From positions 11,852 to 75,851 of the forward strand of contig CAZOOV010000013.1 of NCBI GenBank assembly GCA_964581515.1: a DNA stretch of 64,000 bases. Direction: 5' to 3'. Under the pieces are notes generated by a model, which did not search any database, was not told where the DNA came from, and saw nothing but the letters and a program-made list of their open reading frames with translations. Positions 10,087 to 17,873 of this stretch are shown one piece after another; position 1 is the first letter of the stretch, and each line of letters begins with the position of its first letter. Made by a program: the position numbers and the translations under genes. The DNA is from JACJVV01 sp964581515. GTDB taxonomy: Archaea; Nanobdellota; Nanobdellia; Woesearchaeales; JACJVV01.

Positions 10087-10241
10087 GGGGACGTAGTATA
10101 ACCTGGTTAGTACGATTGGCTCCAGAGGAGCGAAGAGCGTTAAGCGATGACTTGTCGTAGATACCTATAAATCCGGGTTCGAATGCAGTCATAATGTTTG
10201 GTATTTCCGAATATTACTGTTCGAAAGTCCTGGCGTCCCCA
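10087..10241 (+). tRNA. tRNA-Trp (CCA) with two introns, one in the T loop
   Basis: The acceptor stem GGGGACG (10087-10093) pairs with CGTCCCC (10234-10240), with discriminator A10241; CCA is not encoded. The D stem is GTAT/GTAC. The anticodon loop CTCCAGA has anticodon CCA at 10122-10124. The anticodon stem is 10115-10119 with 10164-10168, including one T-T mismatch. The T stem CCGGG (10173-10177) pairs with CCTGG (10229-10233), but 51 nt lie between them. Introns deduced from bulge-helix-bulge geometry are 10126-10162 (canonical 37/38, 37 nt) and 10184-10227 (T loop 59/60, 44 nt). Splicing gives the T loop TTCGAAT and a 74-nt tRNA. G26, the Trm1 target, is present, and trm1 is the convergent neighbour. 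Confidence 0.88.
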
Positions 10242-10244
10242 TTT

Positions 10245-11264
10245 TTATTTCTTGAGAATTCTTACTAATTTTTCATAAGAGATGTCACTTTTTATTCCTT
10301 GTCCGAAGAAATGTGTTCTTGATGCTTTGTATTTCTGTTCTTTAATGGCTTTGATTATATCTGGAATCTTCTTTGCTTTGTGTATTTTTTCTCTTTTATA
10401 AGTTTGAGGGATGTCATAGAAGCCCAGAATATCGAGCTCTTCTTTGATTGTCTGGGTGAACCTGTCATCAAGCTTGAGCTTCTTGACGAATGTTTGATCT
10501 TTTAATTTGCCTGTCCATATAGGTCCTGCATTTTTGTAATATTGATGCTGCTGTGCTATCTTATCACATTCTGTCTTTGATTTCTTGCTTCTGAAGAATA
10601 CACGCATATAATGATCTTTGTCAAAGCTGAGGATAGGGATAAGGGCTCTTTCAAACTGCATACCTATAAGCTGAACTTTTCTTATGAGTATTCTTAGACC
10701 TATTTCATGCATCTCGTCAGAATGTAATGGGACTGCCCAGTATTTACGTATACAGACATTTTTATATGTGCCACAAAGTGCACCTGTGTCTGTGGCTGTA
10801 ACAGCCAGTATTCCGTCCCTCTTCAAGTGGGCAATAGCATTGTTTAGGAAGGGGTTTGGTGTCCCAAATGGATCTATATCTATATAGTCAAATGCTTGGC
10901 TTTCAGTGAAGAATATATTTGCATCAAGATTAGTTAAGATTGCTTTAGATTTAAGCTTATTTAGCTTTAGATTCTTTTTGATGAGGTTTAATGCTTTATC
11001 ATCATAATCATTAATATGGACTTCTTTAACTTTGCTTTTCTTTACTTCTAGAAGGAATCTAAATGCTCTTATGCCTGTACCTGCTAAAGGTAGGGCTATT
11101 AACATATTTTTCTTATCAAGTGCGTTTAGGACGTCAATAGAGTTATCTCTGTTATATTCCATTGCAGGGTTGTAAAATACAGGCAAATCTTTGCTTATCT
11201 TATTTTCTTTTGGCACTAATGTTTTTGCTTTGCCTTCTAATATCTCTTTAAATATAATTGACAT
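10245..11264 (-). CDS. trm1: tRNA (guanine26-N2)-dimethyltransferase Trm1
   Basis: 339 aa, somewhat shorter than the roughly 375-aa archaeal norm. The enzyme dimethylates G26 of tRNA using SAM. Visible Trm1 hallmarks are FYNPAMEYNRD near residue 30, the SAM-binding segment LPLAGTGIRAFRF near 58-70, IDIDPFGTPNPF near 127-138 and ATDTGALCG near 155-163. The C-terminal portion (about 200-339) matches the Trm1-specific domain (GPIWTGKL). The gene ends 3 bp from tRNA-Trp, which is transcribed towards it. Confidence 0.95.
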   Translation of the reverse strand: MSIIFKEILEGKAKTLVPKENKISKDLPVFYNPAMEYNRDNSIDVLNALDKKNMLIALPLAGTGIRAFRFLLEVKKSKVKEVHINDYDDKALNLIKKNLKLNKLKSKAILTNLDANIFFTESQAFDYIDIDPFGTPNPFLNNAIAHLKRDGILAVTATDTGALCGTYKNVCIRKYWAVPLHSDEMHEIGLRILIRKVQLIGMQFERALIPILSFDKDHYMRVFFRSKKSKTECDKIAQQHQYYKNAGPIWTGKLKDQTFVKKLKLDDRFTQTIKEELDILGFYDIPQTYKREKIHKAKKIPDIIKAIKEQKYKASRTHFFGQGIKSDISYEKLVRILKK

Positions 11265-11341
11265 ATAGAATAAGAAAAAATAAACAATTAAAAAGATTTC
11301 TGTTGATATTGCACATTGCTGTCAATATCTTCAGTTTTGGC

Positions 11342-11701
11342 TTATTGAATGATAATTGGTCTATGTTTTATACGTCTTGTACTATCATCACCATAGACAT
11401 ATATCCTTACCCAGTATTCTCCTGGTTCTATTTGATTTCCATAAAGATCCATAACCATTGTCTTTGAACCAATGTCTCCTCCTCTGAGTCTATTAGCTGT
11501 ACTAGCTCCTACAATAGGGATATCGTCCAATAGTAAGAATTTGACTCTAACATTGTCAATTGCTTCAGAATTCATCCTATTGTCTATGTTTGTATGCAAT
11601 ATGATACTGTCTTTTGCGTAGTCATTATCATCAAGAAATCTTGTGCCTCCTATCAATACGAATACGACGAGTATGCTTATTATTAGTGAATTAGTTTTCA
11701 T
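11342..11701 (-). CDS. Small secreted or membrane-anchored single-domain envelope protein
   Basis: 119 aa from the ATG at 11701. An in-frame ATG exists at 11779, but a TATA box (11732-11744) and a GGGG run (11711-11714) lie between the two, so the shorter form is preferred. Residues 5-24 form a hydrophobic signal-anchor without a lipobox Cys. The rest is a beta-rich domain ending PGEYWVRIYVYGDD...IKHRPIII, closely resembling the C-terminus of the giant protein (PGEYLVRAVLF...VQHRYVTI). It is probably a surface protein of the same COG1361/CARDB-like family. Function unknown. Confidence 0.65.
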   Translation of the reverse strand: MKTNSLIISILVVFVLIGGTRFLDDNDYAKDSIILHTNIDNRMNSEAIDNVRVKFLLLDDIPIVGASTANRLRGGDIGSKTMVMDLYGNQIEPGEYWVRIYVYGDDSTRRIKHRPIIIQ

Positions 11702-11826
11702 GCTTGAACACCCCAAAAAAGAAAATAACTTACTGATATATAAAGATTTGTTTAGTTGAGTACTTAAGAATAGTATCATGGTTGAGGGGGAGATGAGAAA
11801 ATGATCTTGTTTATGCTAGAATAATC

Positions 11827-12720
11827 TTAGAATCTAGGGTTCTGTATTTTATCAAGTACATCAGCTATCGGTTCAAGTGCTTCAAGAATTTTTTTGTGGA
11901 TTTCAGGCTTTGCTATCACAACGGGCATGGAATAGATTATGTTTTCATCATCTGCAGTATATTTTCTGAATTCATTCTTAAAATCTGCAGGTTCAATAGG
12001 TTTTCCTCTGTGATCAGTCACTAAGACACCTGTCTTTTTACAGAATAACGGCATTGCTGCCAGATCATGCCTAGAAAGACATGTATGGATAAATCCATCG
12101 TGGTCTCCAGTACATACTCTCACCTTATTTAATGTATGCTGATGTATCTTTTGTGCATCTCTTGGAGATATTATTATATTTCCATTCTTATGATGTTCTG
12201 GAAATAACATCTCCAGTTTTTCATATGCCTTTCCATTTACATGTTCAGTAAATTCACCAGCGAAATAGATTACACCTTTTCTTGTTTTATCTTTTGGTCC
12301 TATTCTTTCAAAATTCTCTTCTTCTGTAGCGATGTATACTGTTCCAGTGGCTGCATTACTCTCGAGACTTGCAACATTCATTCCATCTTCATATATCCCT
12401 ATAATCGGACCGAAGTTATCTCTTCCTTTTGCATAGCCAAATGTGCAATCTATAGGATCAATGACTATAACTTTGTCAGTCTTATCGTTGACAGCACCTA
12501 ATTCTTCTCCTAATATGTTGAAATCAGGGAGTCTTTCATTAAAGAACCTCTTTAGCACTCTTTCTGTTTCTTTATCTGCTTCAGTGACTATTGAAACAAC
12601 TGCTGCACTCTTGAATTTCATTGATTCTTCAGCAGTATGCTCTTTTCTCATCCTAAGCATTGTATCACTAGCAAGTTTACATGCTTCAAGAAGGATCCCT
12701 TTATAATTATCTTTTGTCAT
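11827..12720 (-). CDS. Inositol monophosphatase/FBPase-family phosphatase
   Basis: 297 aa. This Mg-dependent family hydrolyses inositol-1-phosphate or fructose-1,6-bisphosphate. Metal-site motifs are present: VTEAD near 45-49, GEELG near 68-72, DPIDCT near 88-93 and RHDLAA near 217-222. The second motif has Cys where Gly is usual (DPIDGT), and the GxxxLxxxxVA segment is diverged, so the substrate is uncertain. It lies 12 bp upstream of nothing essential in sequence terms, but is co-directional with the DUF192 gene. A role in inositol lipid or sugar phosphate metabolism is inference. Confidence 0.75.
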   Translation of the reverse strand: MTKDNYKGILLEACKLASDTMLRMRKEHTAEESMKFKSAAVVSIVTEADKETERVLKRFFNERLPDFNILGEELGAVNDKTDKVIVIDPIDCTFGYAKGRDNFGPIIGIYEDGMNVASLESNAATGTVYIATEEENFERIGPKDKTRKGVIYFAGEFTEHVNGKAYEKLEMLFPEHHKNGNIIISPRDAQKIHQHTLNKVRVCTGDHDGFIHTCLSRHDLAAMPLFCKKTGVLVTDHRGKPIEPADFKNEFRKYTADDENIIYSMPVVIAKPEIHKKILEALEPIADVLDKIQNPRF

Positions 12721-12732
12721 CTTATTATCATC

Positions 12733-13089
12733 TTAATTGAATGATGTTTTGAAAATAGCTTTCTGAGTTATCTTTATCTTGTGCTTCCTAATTGATCCTG
12801 GTGGAAGCTCGACGATAAAAGAAGATTTTTTATTCGGTGTATATAATGTGAATGGTCTGAAGTCCTCTTTGATATCGACTATTTCCTTTCTCTTATTGAT
12901 GAAAATGACATCTATTGTTGTAAAGACAAAGAACATATGCAATGGGATAATAGCTTCTTTCTTGAATATGAAAAGAAGGGGTCTTTTAACTTTGTTTTTG
13001 AACATCAGTCCAAAACCTTTACTGAAAATGTTATCTGCGACGTCGTAATTCTTGGCAATTATCTTATTATTAATTTTTAGCATTTGCAT
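12733..13089 (-). CDS. DUF192 family protein
   Basis: 118 aa, a complete DUF192 (COG1430) domain: SKGFGLMFKN near 25-34, HMFFVFTTIDVIFI near 51-64 and a final VELPPGSI near 93-100. The family is small and beta-rich, often secreted; this copy has no clear signal peptide. Biochemical function is not established. It is followed by the phosphatase gene with a 12-bp gap, so the two are probably co-transcribed. Confidence 0.85.
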   Translation of the reverse strand: MQMLKINNKIIAKNYDVADNIFSKGFGLMFKNKVKRPLLFIFKKEAIIPLHMFFVFTTIDVIFINKRKEIVDIKEDFRPFTLYTPNKKSSFIVELPPGSIRKHKIKITQKAIFKTSFN

Positions 13090-13117
13090 ACCATTGATAT
13101 TGTTTGTATTATTCTAT

Positions 13118-13552
13118 TCATACCACTTCTACGAGAGGTTTTATCTTTGCCACATTGTTCGTTCCTATATGGATGAAATCCTTTTGCTTTAATTCTTCAA
13201 CATACCTATAGAAAGATGCTTTTGAGCAATATTGGAATTGGTCCACGACAATCTCTTTTATTTCAGGGATTGATAACTGCTTCAACTTGATTGTCTCTAG
13301 GATCTTATTCTTTATTAGTCTTCTCTTATTGCGTTTGAATTTGGTTAATACTTCACTTTTTAGTGGATCAGTGTGCATAGGTGAAATGTTTGTGTTGGAA
13401 AGTTGAGATTGTTTTTTTATAGTCTCTTTTAGATCTAGGTTTTCCTTCTGCAGCTGTAAAATCATGCTTTGGTGAAGGCTTAAATTGCTTGTGATTGTTG
13501 AGAGTGTTGTCTCAAGCAGTTTCTTAATTTCTTCAAGTTCCCCCATTTTCAA
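13118..13552 (-). CDS. Coiled-coil / winged-helix DNA-binding protein
   Basis: 144 aa. Residues 1-50 are predicted coiled coil (EEIKKLLETTLSTI ... LQLQKENLDLKETIKK), then a polar linker. Residues 78-135 form a winged-helix-like domain with a LSIPEIKEIVVDQF...SKASFYRYVEELKQKDFI pattern. It is likely a transcription regulator dimerising through the coil. A TATA-like GTATTTAAAG (minus strand, 13572-13584) lies about 25 bp before the ATG, implying a nearly leaderless mRNA. Interleaved inverted repeats lie further upstream and may be its own operator. Family unassigned. Confidence 0.65.
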   Translation of the reverse strand: MKMGELEEIKKLLETTLSTITSNLSLHQSMILQLQKENLDLKETIKKQSQLSNTNISPMHTDPLKSEVLTKFKRNKRRLIKNKILETIKLKQLSIPEIKEIVVDQFQYCSKASFYRYVEELKQKDFIHIGTNNVAKIKPLVEVV

Positions 13553-13864
13553 AGTTATCTTAAAATGCCTTCTTTAAATACTTTATTGTTGTTTAAGATA
13601 TGTCTCAGACATGATTGATACAAATCTGAGACAAAATCAATCATATTTTCCCTTTAATTTCTTACCTTATATCTCGAACCCCCCTTGATTTCCTGTGGAA
13701 CTTTCTGAGACAAAAATGAGACTTATTTGATACTTTCGTGAGTCATTAGTGGTTTATATTGCTGTTTTCCACAAACTAATGCATTTAAAGCTTTTTTTCT
13801 GGTAAAAATAAGTTAAAATTGCTAGAATTAGTTAATTAAGGGTTTATAGAAAAAATAATAATGT
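13553..13864. promoter_or_regulatory. Operator-like cluster of inverted repeats between ugd and the winged-helix gene
   Basis: 312 bp without a gene. TGTCTCAGA (13602-13610) is inverted as TCTGAGACA (13626-13634), and ATGATTGAT (13612-13620) is inverted as ATCAATCAT (13637-13645), so the pairs are interleaved. TCTGAGACA recurs at 13704-13712, followed by ATGAGAC. Half-sites are spaced about 10-14 bp, near one helical turn. They sit upstream of the TATA of the minus-strand regulator. The end near 13845-13864 gives a T-rich run on the minus strand, a plausible ugd terminator. Confidence 0.55.
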
Positions 13865-15175
13865 CTATTCAACAGACTTTCTGCCGATTGAATAGTATTT
13901 GAAGCCTAATTCTTTCATCTTTTCTAGGTCATAGATGTTCCTACCATCAAAAATAATTGGTGATTTCATTTTATCCTTGACTTTTTGAAGGTCAAAACTT
14001 CTGAATTCATCCCATTCTGTAAGAATTACTAATGCATCTGCATCTTCTATGGCTTCTTCTGGCTTCATTGTAAATATGACATCATTGAATTGTTTTAGCT
14101 TCTTTGCGTTCTCTTCAGCTACAGGGTCAAATGCTCTTATCTTTGCGCCTTTATCTTGCAGATGGTTAATTATCTCTATTGAAGGGGCTTCTCTCATGTC
14201 ATCTGTCTTAGGTTTGAACGCAAGTCCCCAAATAGCCAATGTCTTTCCTTTGACATCAATCTTGTCAGTTATCATATCCATGAATCTTAATCTTTGCCTT
14301 AGGTTTGTATCTATGACTTCATTTAGGATTCCTGTTGCACAATCATTTTCTTTTAGTGTATTAAGAAGTGCATGTACATCTTTTGGAAAACAGCTTCCTC
14401 CAAAACCAATACCTGCATGCAGGAATCTTGGACCTATTCTGCTGTCAAGACCTGTTCCTTTAGCCACACTAAGGATATCTCCTCCTTGCTTTTCACATAA
14501 CTCTGAAAGCATATTGATAAAGCTTATTCTTGTAGCAAGCATTGCATTAGATGCATATTTGATAATCTCTGCACTCTTTATGTCTGTGTATATTATAGGT
14601 CTTCCTGCTCTTTGGATTCCATAATATATATCCTGCATAACAGCTTTTGCCTTTTCACTTTCTACTCCAACAGCAACTCTATCTGGATTCATGAAATCTT
14701 TTATTGCAGCGCCTTCTCTTAGAAATTCTGGATTAGATACCATATCAAAGTCAGCATCAGGATTTGTTTTAATTATCTCTGCTTTGACTTTATCAGCTGT
14801 GCCGACTGGAACTGTACTTTTTGTTATTATGACTTTGTAATCATTGGAATATTTTCCAATATCTCTTCCTACTGCGAGTACATATTGTAGGTCAGCGCTT
14901 CCATCTTTGTCTTGTGGTGTGCCTACAGCAATGAATATTGCTTGAGAATTTTTAACTCCTTCTTCAATTGATGAGGTGAATGATAATCTTCCTTCTTTTG
15001 CATTTCTTTCTACTAAATCTTTAAGTCCTGGTTCATAGATAGGAAGGATTCCTTTTTTTAGATTTTCTATCTTTTTCTCGTCGATATCGACACAGATCAC
15101 TTCATGTCCTAGATCTGCAAAGCATGTGCCTGTAACAAGGCCTACATATCCTGTTCCTATCATTGTAATCTTCAT
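13865..15175 (-). CDS. ugd: UDP-glucose 6-dehydrogenase
   Basis: 436 aa, full length. Oxidises UDP-glucose to UDP-glucuronate with 2 NAD+. The N-terminal NAD domain starts GTGYVGLVTG (7-16); YEPGL lies near 46-50; the catalytic Cys lies in GFGGSCFPKD near 261; the C-terminal UDP-binding domain includes WGLAFKPKTDDMREAPS near 318-334. UDP-ManNAc dehydrogenase is a less likely alternative. It lies last in the gmhA-hldA-hldC/gmhB direction with a 27-bp gap to gmhA, so it is likely in that operon and supplies uronic acid to the glycan. Confidence 0.95.
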   Translation of the reverse strand: MKITMIGTGYVGLVTGTCFADLGHEVICVDIDEKKIENLKKGILPIYEPGLKDLVERNAKEGRLSFTSSIEEGVKNSQAIFIAVGTPQDKDGSADLQYVLAVGRDIGKYSNDYKVIITKSTVPVGTADKVKAEIIKTNPDADFDMVSNPEFLREGAAIKDFMNPDRVAVGVESEKAKAVMQDIYYGIQRAGRPIIYTDIKSAEIIKYASNAMLATRISFINMLSELCEKQGGDILSVAKGTGLDSRIGPRFLHAGIGFGGSCFPKDVHALLNTLKENDCATGILNEVIDTNLRQRLRFMDMITDKIDVKGKTLAIWGLAFKPKTDDMREAPSIEIINHLQDKGAKIRAFDPVAEENAKKLKQFNDVIFTMKPEEAIEDADALVILTEWDEFRSFDLQKVKDKMKSPIIFDGRNIYDLEKMKELGFKYYSIGRKSVE

Positions 15176-15202
15176 TTTATTTCTCCTTCTATCTTGTTTT
15201 TT

Positions 15203-15769
15203 TTATTTTACTGCACAATTTTTCTCTATAAGTCCGCATAATATGTGTATCAATAGTATGTGTGATTCTTGCACTCTTGCTGTATCATCAGATTTAATGA
15301 TGATCTTACTCTCAGCCATATCTTTGAGTTTTCCACCATCTTTACCTAAAAATAAGATTGGTGTTATGTTTAGCTCTTTACATTTATCTACTGCTTTTAC
15401 TATATTTTCAGAATTGCCTGATGTTGAAATGCCGATGAAAGTGTCTCCTTCTTTTCCAAGTGCTTCTATCTGCCTTTCGAATAGAGTAGAATAATCATAA
15501 TCATTAACCCATGCTGTTATGACTGAAGTGTCTGTGGTTAAGGCTATACATGCCATGCCTTTTCTTTCCATCTTGAATCTTCCTACTATTTCGCCAGCCA
15601 TATGCTGTGCGTCAGCAGCTGAGCCACCATTTCCAGCTATCATGATTTTGTTACCATTTTTTATGGAATCAATAAGTATATTAGCTATATTATTGATATC
15701 ATTTTCAAGGTCAAGAAGCGTCTTCTTTGTCTCAATGCTGGCTTCAATCTGCTTCTTTATCTCGCTCAT
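15203..15769 (-). CDS. gmhA: Sedoheptulose-7-phosphate isomerase GmhA
   Basis: 188 aa, the usual GmhA length. Converts sedoheptulose 7-phosphate to D-glycero-D-manno-heptose 7-phosphate. Single SIS domain: AGNGGSAADAQH near 45-56, the STSGNS phosphosugar loop near 114-119, and QESHILLIHILC near 169-180 with the active-site Gln/His. Its start overlaps the end of hldA by 4 bp, so it is translationally coupled to the kinase of the next step. Confidence 0.95.
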   Translation of the reverse strand: MSEIKKQIEASIETKKTLLDLENDINNIANILIDSIKNGNKIMIAGNGGSAADAQHMAGEIVGRFKMERKGMACIALTTDTSVITAWVNDYDYSTLFERQIEALGKEGDTFIGISTSGNSENIVKAVDKCKELNITPILFLGKDGGKLKDMAESKIIIKSDDTARVQESHILLIHILCGLIEKNCAVK

Positions 15770-16695
15770 TCTTCTTTTTCCCCTTCCATGATTTCATCTA
15801 CCTTAACTTGGTAGCATCCAATCTTGCTTACAGAAATACCTGCTGCCTTGTTTGCTAATTCAGTGCATACTTCAAGATTTTCACCTAATGCATAAAAGAA
15901 AACAAATGTCGCTACAACTGTGTCACCTGCCCCTGTAACATCAGCAATATCTTTTGCTACAGTTTCGAATAGTTCAGGCTTTTTCTTGCCTTTCTTGAAT
16001 AGTGCGATTCCTTTTTCACTTCTTGTAAGAAGGACATTTGTGTCGAGATCTTTACTCATTCTCTCTGCAGCTTTCAAGTCATCACTGCTGCTCATATTCA
16101 TCATTAAAGTGCATTCTGTTATATTAGGGGTTATTGCGAAAACTCCTTTATACATGTCTTTATCTTTAGTTTTTGTGTCGACAAAAACTGGGATGCTTGT
16201 TGATTTGAGATAATCAACCAATTCTTTCGTTACCATGCCTTTTTGGTAATCTGATATTATAATAGCATCATACTTATTGGATTTGTTGAATGATTCCTTA
16301 ATCTCTTTGATATGGTGGTCTTTGAGATTGTCATTTGTTTCATAATCTATACGTATTAATTGTTGGTGTTGTGCAATCGCTCTCTGTTTTACTATAGTTG
16401 GCCTTTGCTTGTCAACTATAATCTTTGAGTTAATCTTGAATCTCTTGAGCTCTTTCAGAAGTATGTCTTTGCTGTGATCATCACCTACAACACCGAAAAG
16501 GTCGACTTCAGCACCTAATGTTGTAAGGTTTGCTGCAGTGTTACCCGCACCTCCTGGTTTGAATTCCTCATTCTTGACATTCAAGATTTGTATAGGTGCT
16601 TCTGGACTTATCCTTTCTACTTTGCCATATGAGTATTTGTCGAGTATGATATCTCCTACGACGGCAATTTTTGGTTTTGCGTTTTTCTTGCTCAT
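15766..16695 (-). CDS. hldA: D-glycero-beta-D-manno-heptose-7-phosphate 1-kinase
   Basis: 309 aa PfkB-type kinase corresponding to the N-terminal (RfaE1) half of HldE. Features: GDIILDKYSYGKVERISPEAP (GD at 15-16; ERISPEAP is typical of heptose kinases), GGAGNTAAN near 48-56 and the catalytic anion hole DVTGAGDTV near 243-251. It overlaps both neighbours by 4 bp. In the ADP-heptose pathway it makes heptose 1,7-bisphosphate, which the fused GmhB of the upstream gene would dephosphorylate. Bacterial HldE fuses this kinase to the nucleotidyltransferase; here they are separate. Confidence 0.9.
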   Translation of the reverse strand: MSKKNAKPKIAVVGDIILDKYSYGKVERISPEAPIQILNVKNEEFKPGGAGNTAANLTTLGAEVDLFGVVGDDHSKDILLKELKRFKINSKIIVDKQRPTIVKQRAIAQHQQLIRIDYETNDNLKDHHIKEIKESFNKSNKYDAIIISDYQKGMVTKELVDYLKSTSIPVFVDTKTKDKDMYKGVFAITPNITECTLMMNMSSSDDLKAAERMSKDLDTNVLLTRSEKGIALFKKGKKKPELFETVAKDIADVTGAGDTVVATFVFFYALGENLEVCTELANKAAGISVSKIGCYQVKVDEIMEGEKEE

Positions 16696-17753
16696 TTTTT
16701 AACAAAGGTTATGATGTCTTTTAAATGGTTTGCTGTGAAATCTACGTATTTAGACTTCTTGTCTTTTTCTGTGACATATTTGGATTTTTTTAGCACTGTG
16801 CTTGTGCCTGCTTTTTTCCCAGCTATACAGTCAGCAAGCTTATCTCCAATTGTCCAGCTTGATGCCATATCAATATTATATTCTTTTTTTGCTCTTTGGA
16901 ACATGACTGCACCAGGCTTTCTGCAGTCACATGCTCTCCTGTATTTTGCAATCTTAGCTTTAGGATGATGAGGACAGAAGTATACAGCCTTTATTGTGAT
17001 ATTATGTTTTTTTAGTTGTTTTATTACATGTTTATTGAATTTATGCATATCTTTTTCTGTGAAAATACCTCTGGCTATACCAGACTGGTTGGTCATTATG
17101 AAAAAAGTATAACCTAATGATTTGAAATGTTTTAACAGTGGGAGGATTCCTTCCATAAATTTAAATTTCTCTATCTTATGATTGTAACCGTAATCAACAT
17201 TTATTACTCCATCCCTGTCAAGGAAGATAGCTTTTGTTTTTGGATTCGTGTTTCTTTTTATTATCTTGTCAATAAGACCAGTTGTCGAGAATTTTAAGCT
17301 CTTATCTTTTAGATAAGGTATTATCTTTATTTTTCCCTTATTCTTCTTAACTATCTTTGCTTCTATGCATTCTTTAGTGTATTCAGCACCATTGCAATGT
17401 ACATCTGGCTTTAATTGTTTCAAAAAATTGACAGGAGTTGTCTCATTGAAAAGAAATAAGTAGTCTATATCTTGCATTGCTGATAAGGTCATTATTCTCT
17501 GTTTCTGATCTATTAATGGTCCTTTCTTATCCTTGTATTTCTTGTAGGATTTGTTAGAATTAACTCCAACTATGAGGATGTTACCTTGTTTCTTCGCTTC
17601 GCTAATTGTGTAAATATGACCTATATGAAGAAGATCGAAGCTGCCGTTTAGCGTAACTATCTTTTTTCCTTGTTTTTTTAGCTTTGGAACTAGTCTTTTT
17701 AGCTCGTTTAGAGTCTTTATCTTTTGCTTATATTCTTTAAAAACTCTTGAAAT
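16692..17753 (-). CDS. Heptose-1-phosphate nucleotidyltransferase fused to GmhB heptose-bisphosphate phosphatase
   Basis: 353 aa if started at ATT 17753. Residues 37-161 are an RfaE2-type nucleotidyltransferase: GSFDLLHIGH (37-46), LKPDVHCNGAEY and STTGLI near 156-161. Residues 175-350 are the HAD phosphatase GmhB: DRDG near 179-182, TNQSG near 221-225, a zinc loop CPHH...CDC near 260-277 and GDKLAD near 305. The first ATG (17492) would remove the nucleotide-binding HIGH motif. No ATG, GTG or TTG lies between the in-frame stop (17754-17756) and 17492, but a five-G ribosome site (17762-17766) sits 8 nt before ATT. An AUU start is therefore proposed; an ATG-to-ATT sequence error is the alternative. 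Start 4-bp coupled to hldA. Confidence 0.85.
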   Translation of the reverse strand: MSRVFKEYKQKIKTLNELKRLVPKLKKQGKKIVTLNGSFDLLHIGHIYTISEAKKQGNILIVGVNSNKSYKKYKDKKGPLIDQKQRIMTLSAMQDIDYLFLFNETTPVNFLKQLKPDVHCNGAEYTKECIEAKIVKKNKGKIKIIPYLKDKSLKFSTTGLIDKIIKRNTNPKTKAIFLDRDGVINVDYGYNHKIEKFKFMEGILPLLKHFKSLGYTFFIMTNQSGIARGIFTEKDMHKFNKHVIKQLKKHNITIKAVYFCPHHPKAKIAKYRRACDCRKPGAVMFQRAKKEYNIDMASSWTIGDKLADCIAGKKAGTSTVLKKSKYVTEKDKKSKYVDFTANHLKDIITFVKK

Positions 17754-17873
17754 TTAAATCTCCCCCAATTGATTGAATAGGATGCTTCTCTCTTATAAAG
17801 TTTACTCTAGATATCTATCCTAACGAAATATTTATAATATCATCTTAAATAGATTTGTACATTAGGGGTTAAT
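17754..17873. promoter_or_regulatory. Divergent promoters for the heptose operon and gmd
   Basis: Minus strand: CTTTATAAGAG (17793-17803) then the G5 ribosome site at 17762-17766. Plus strand: ATATTTATAATA (17828-17839) then AGGGG (17864-17868) before the gmd ATG at 17874. Both imply leaders of roughly 15-25 nt. Confidence 0.55.

Noticed and set aside
13602..13645. H-type RNA pseudoknot from the interleaved inverted repeats
   Set aside because: Topology fits, but the connecting loops (1, 5 and 2 nt) are too short to span two 9-bp stems; a DNA operator is more likely.
16692..17492. Start of the heptose nucleotidyltransferase-phosphatase at the first ATG (17492)
   Set aside because: It would delete the HIGH-type nucleotide-binding motif, which is intact in frame upstream with a ribosome site.
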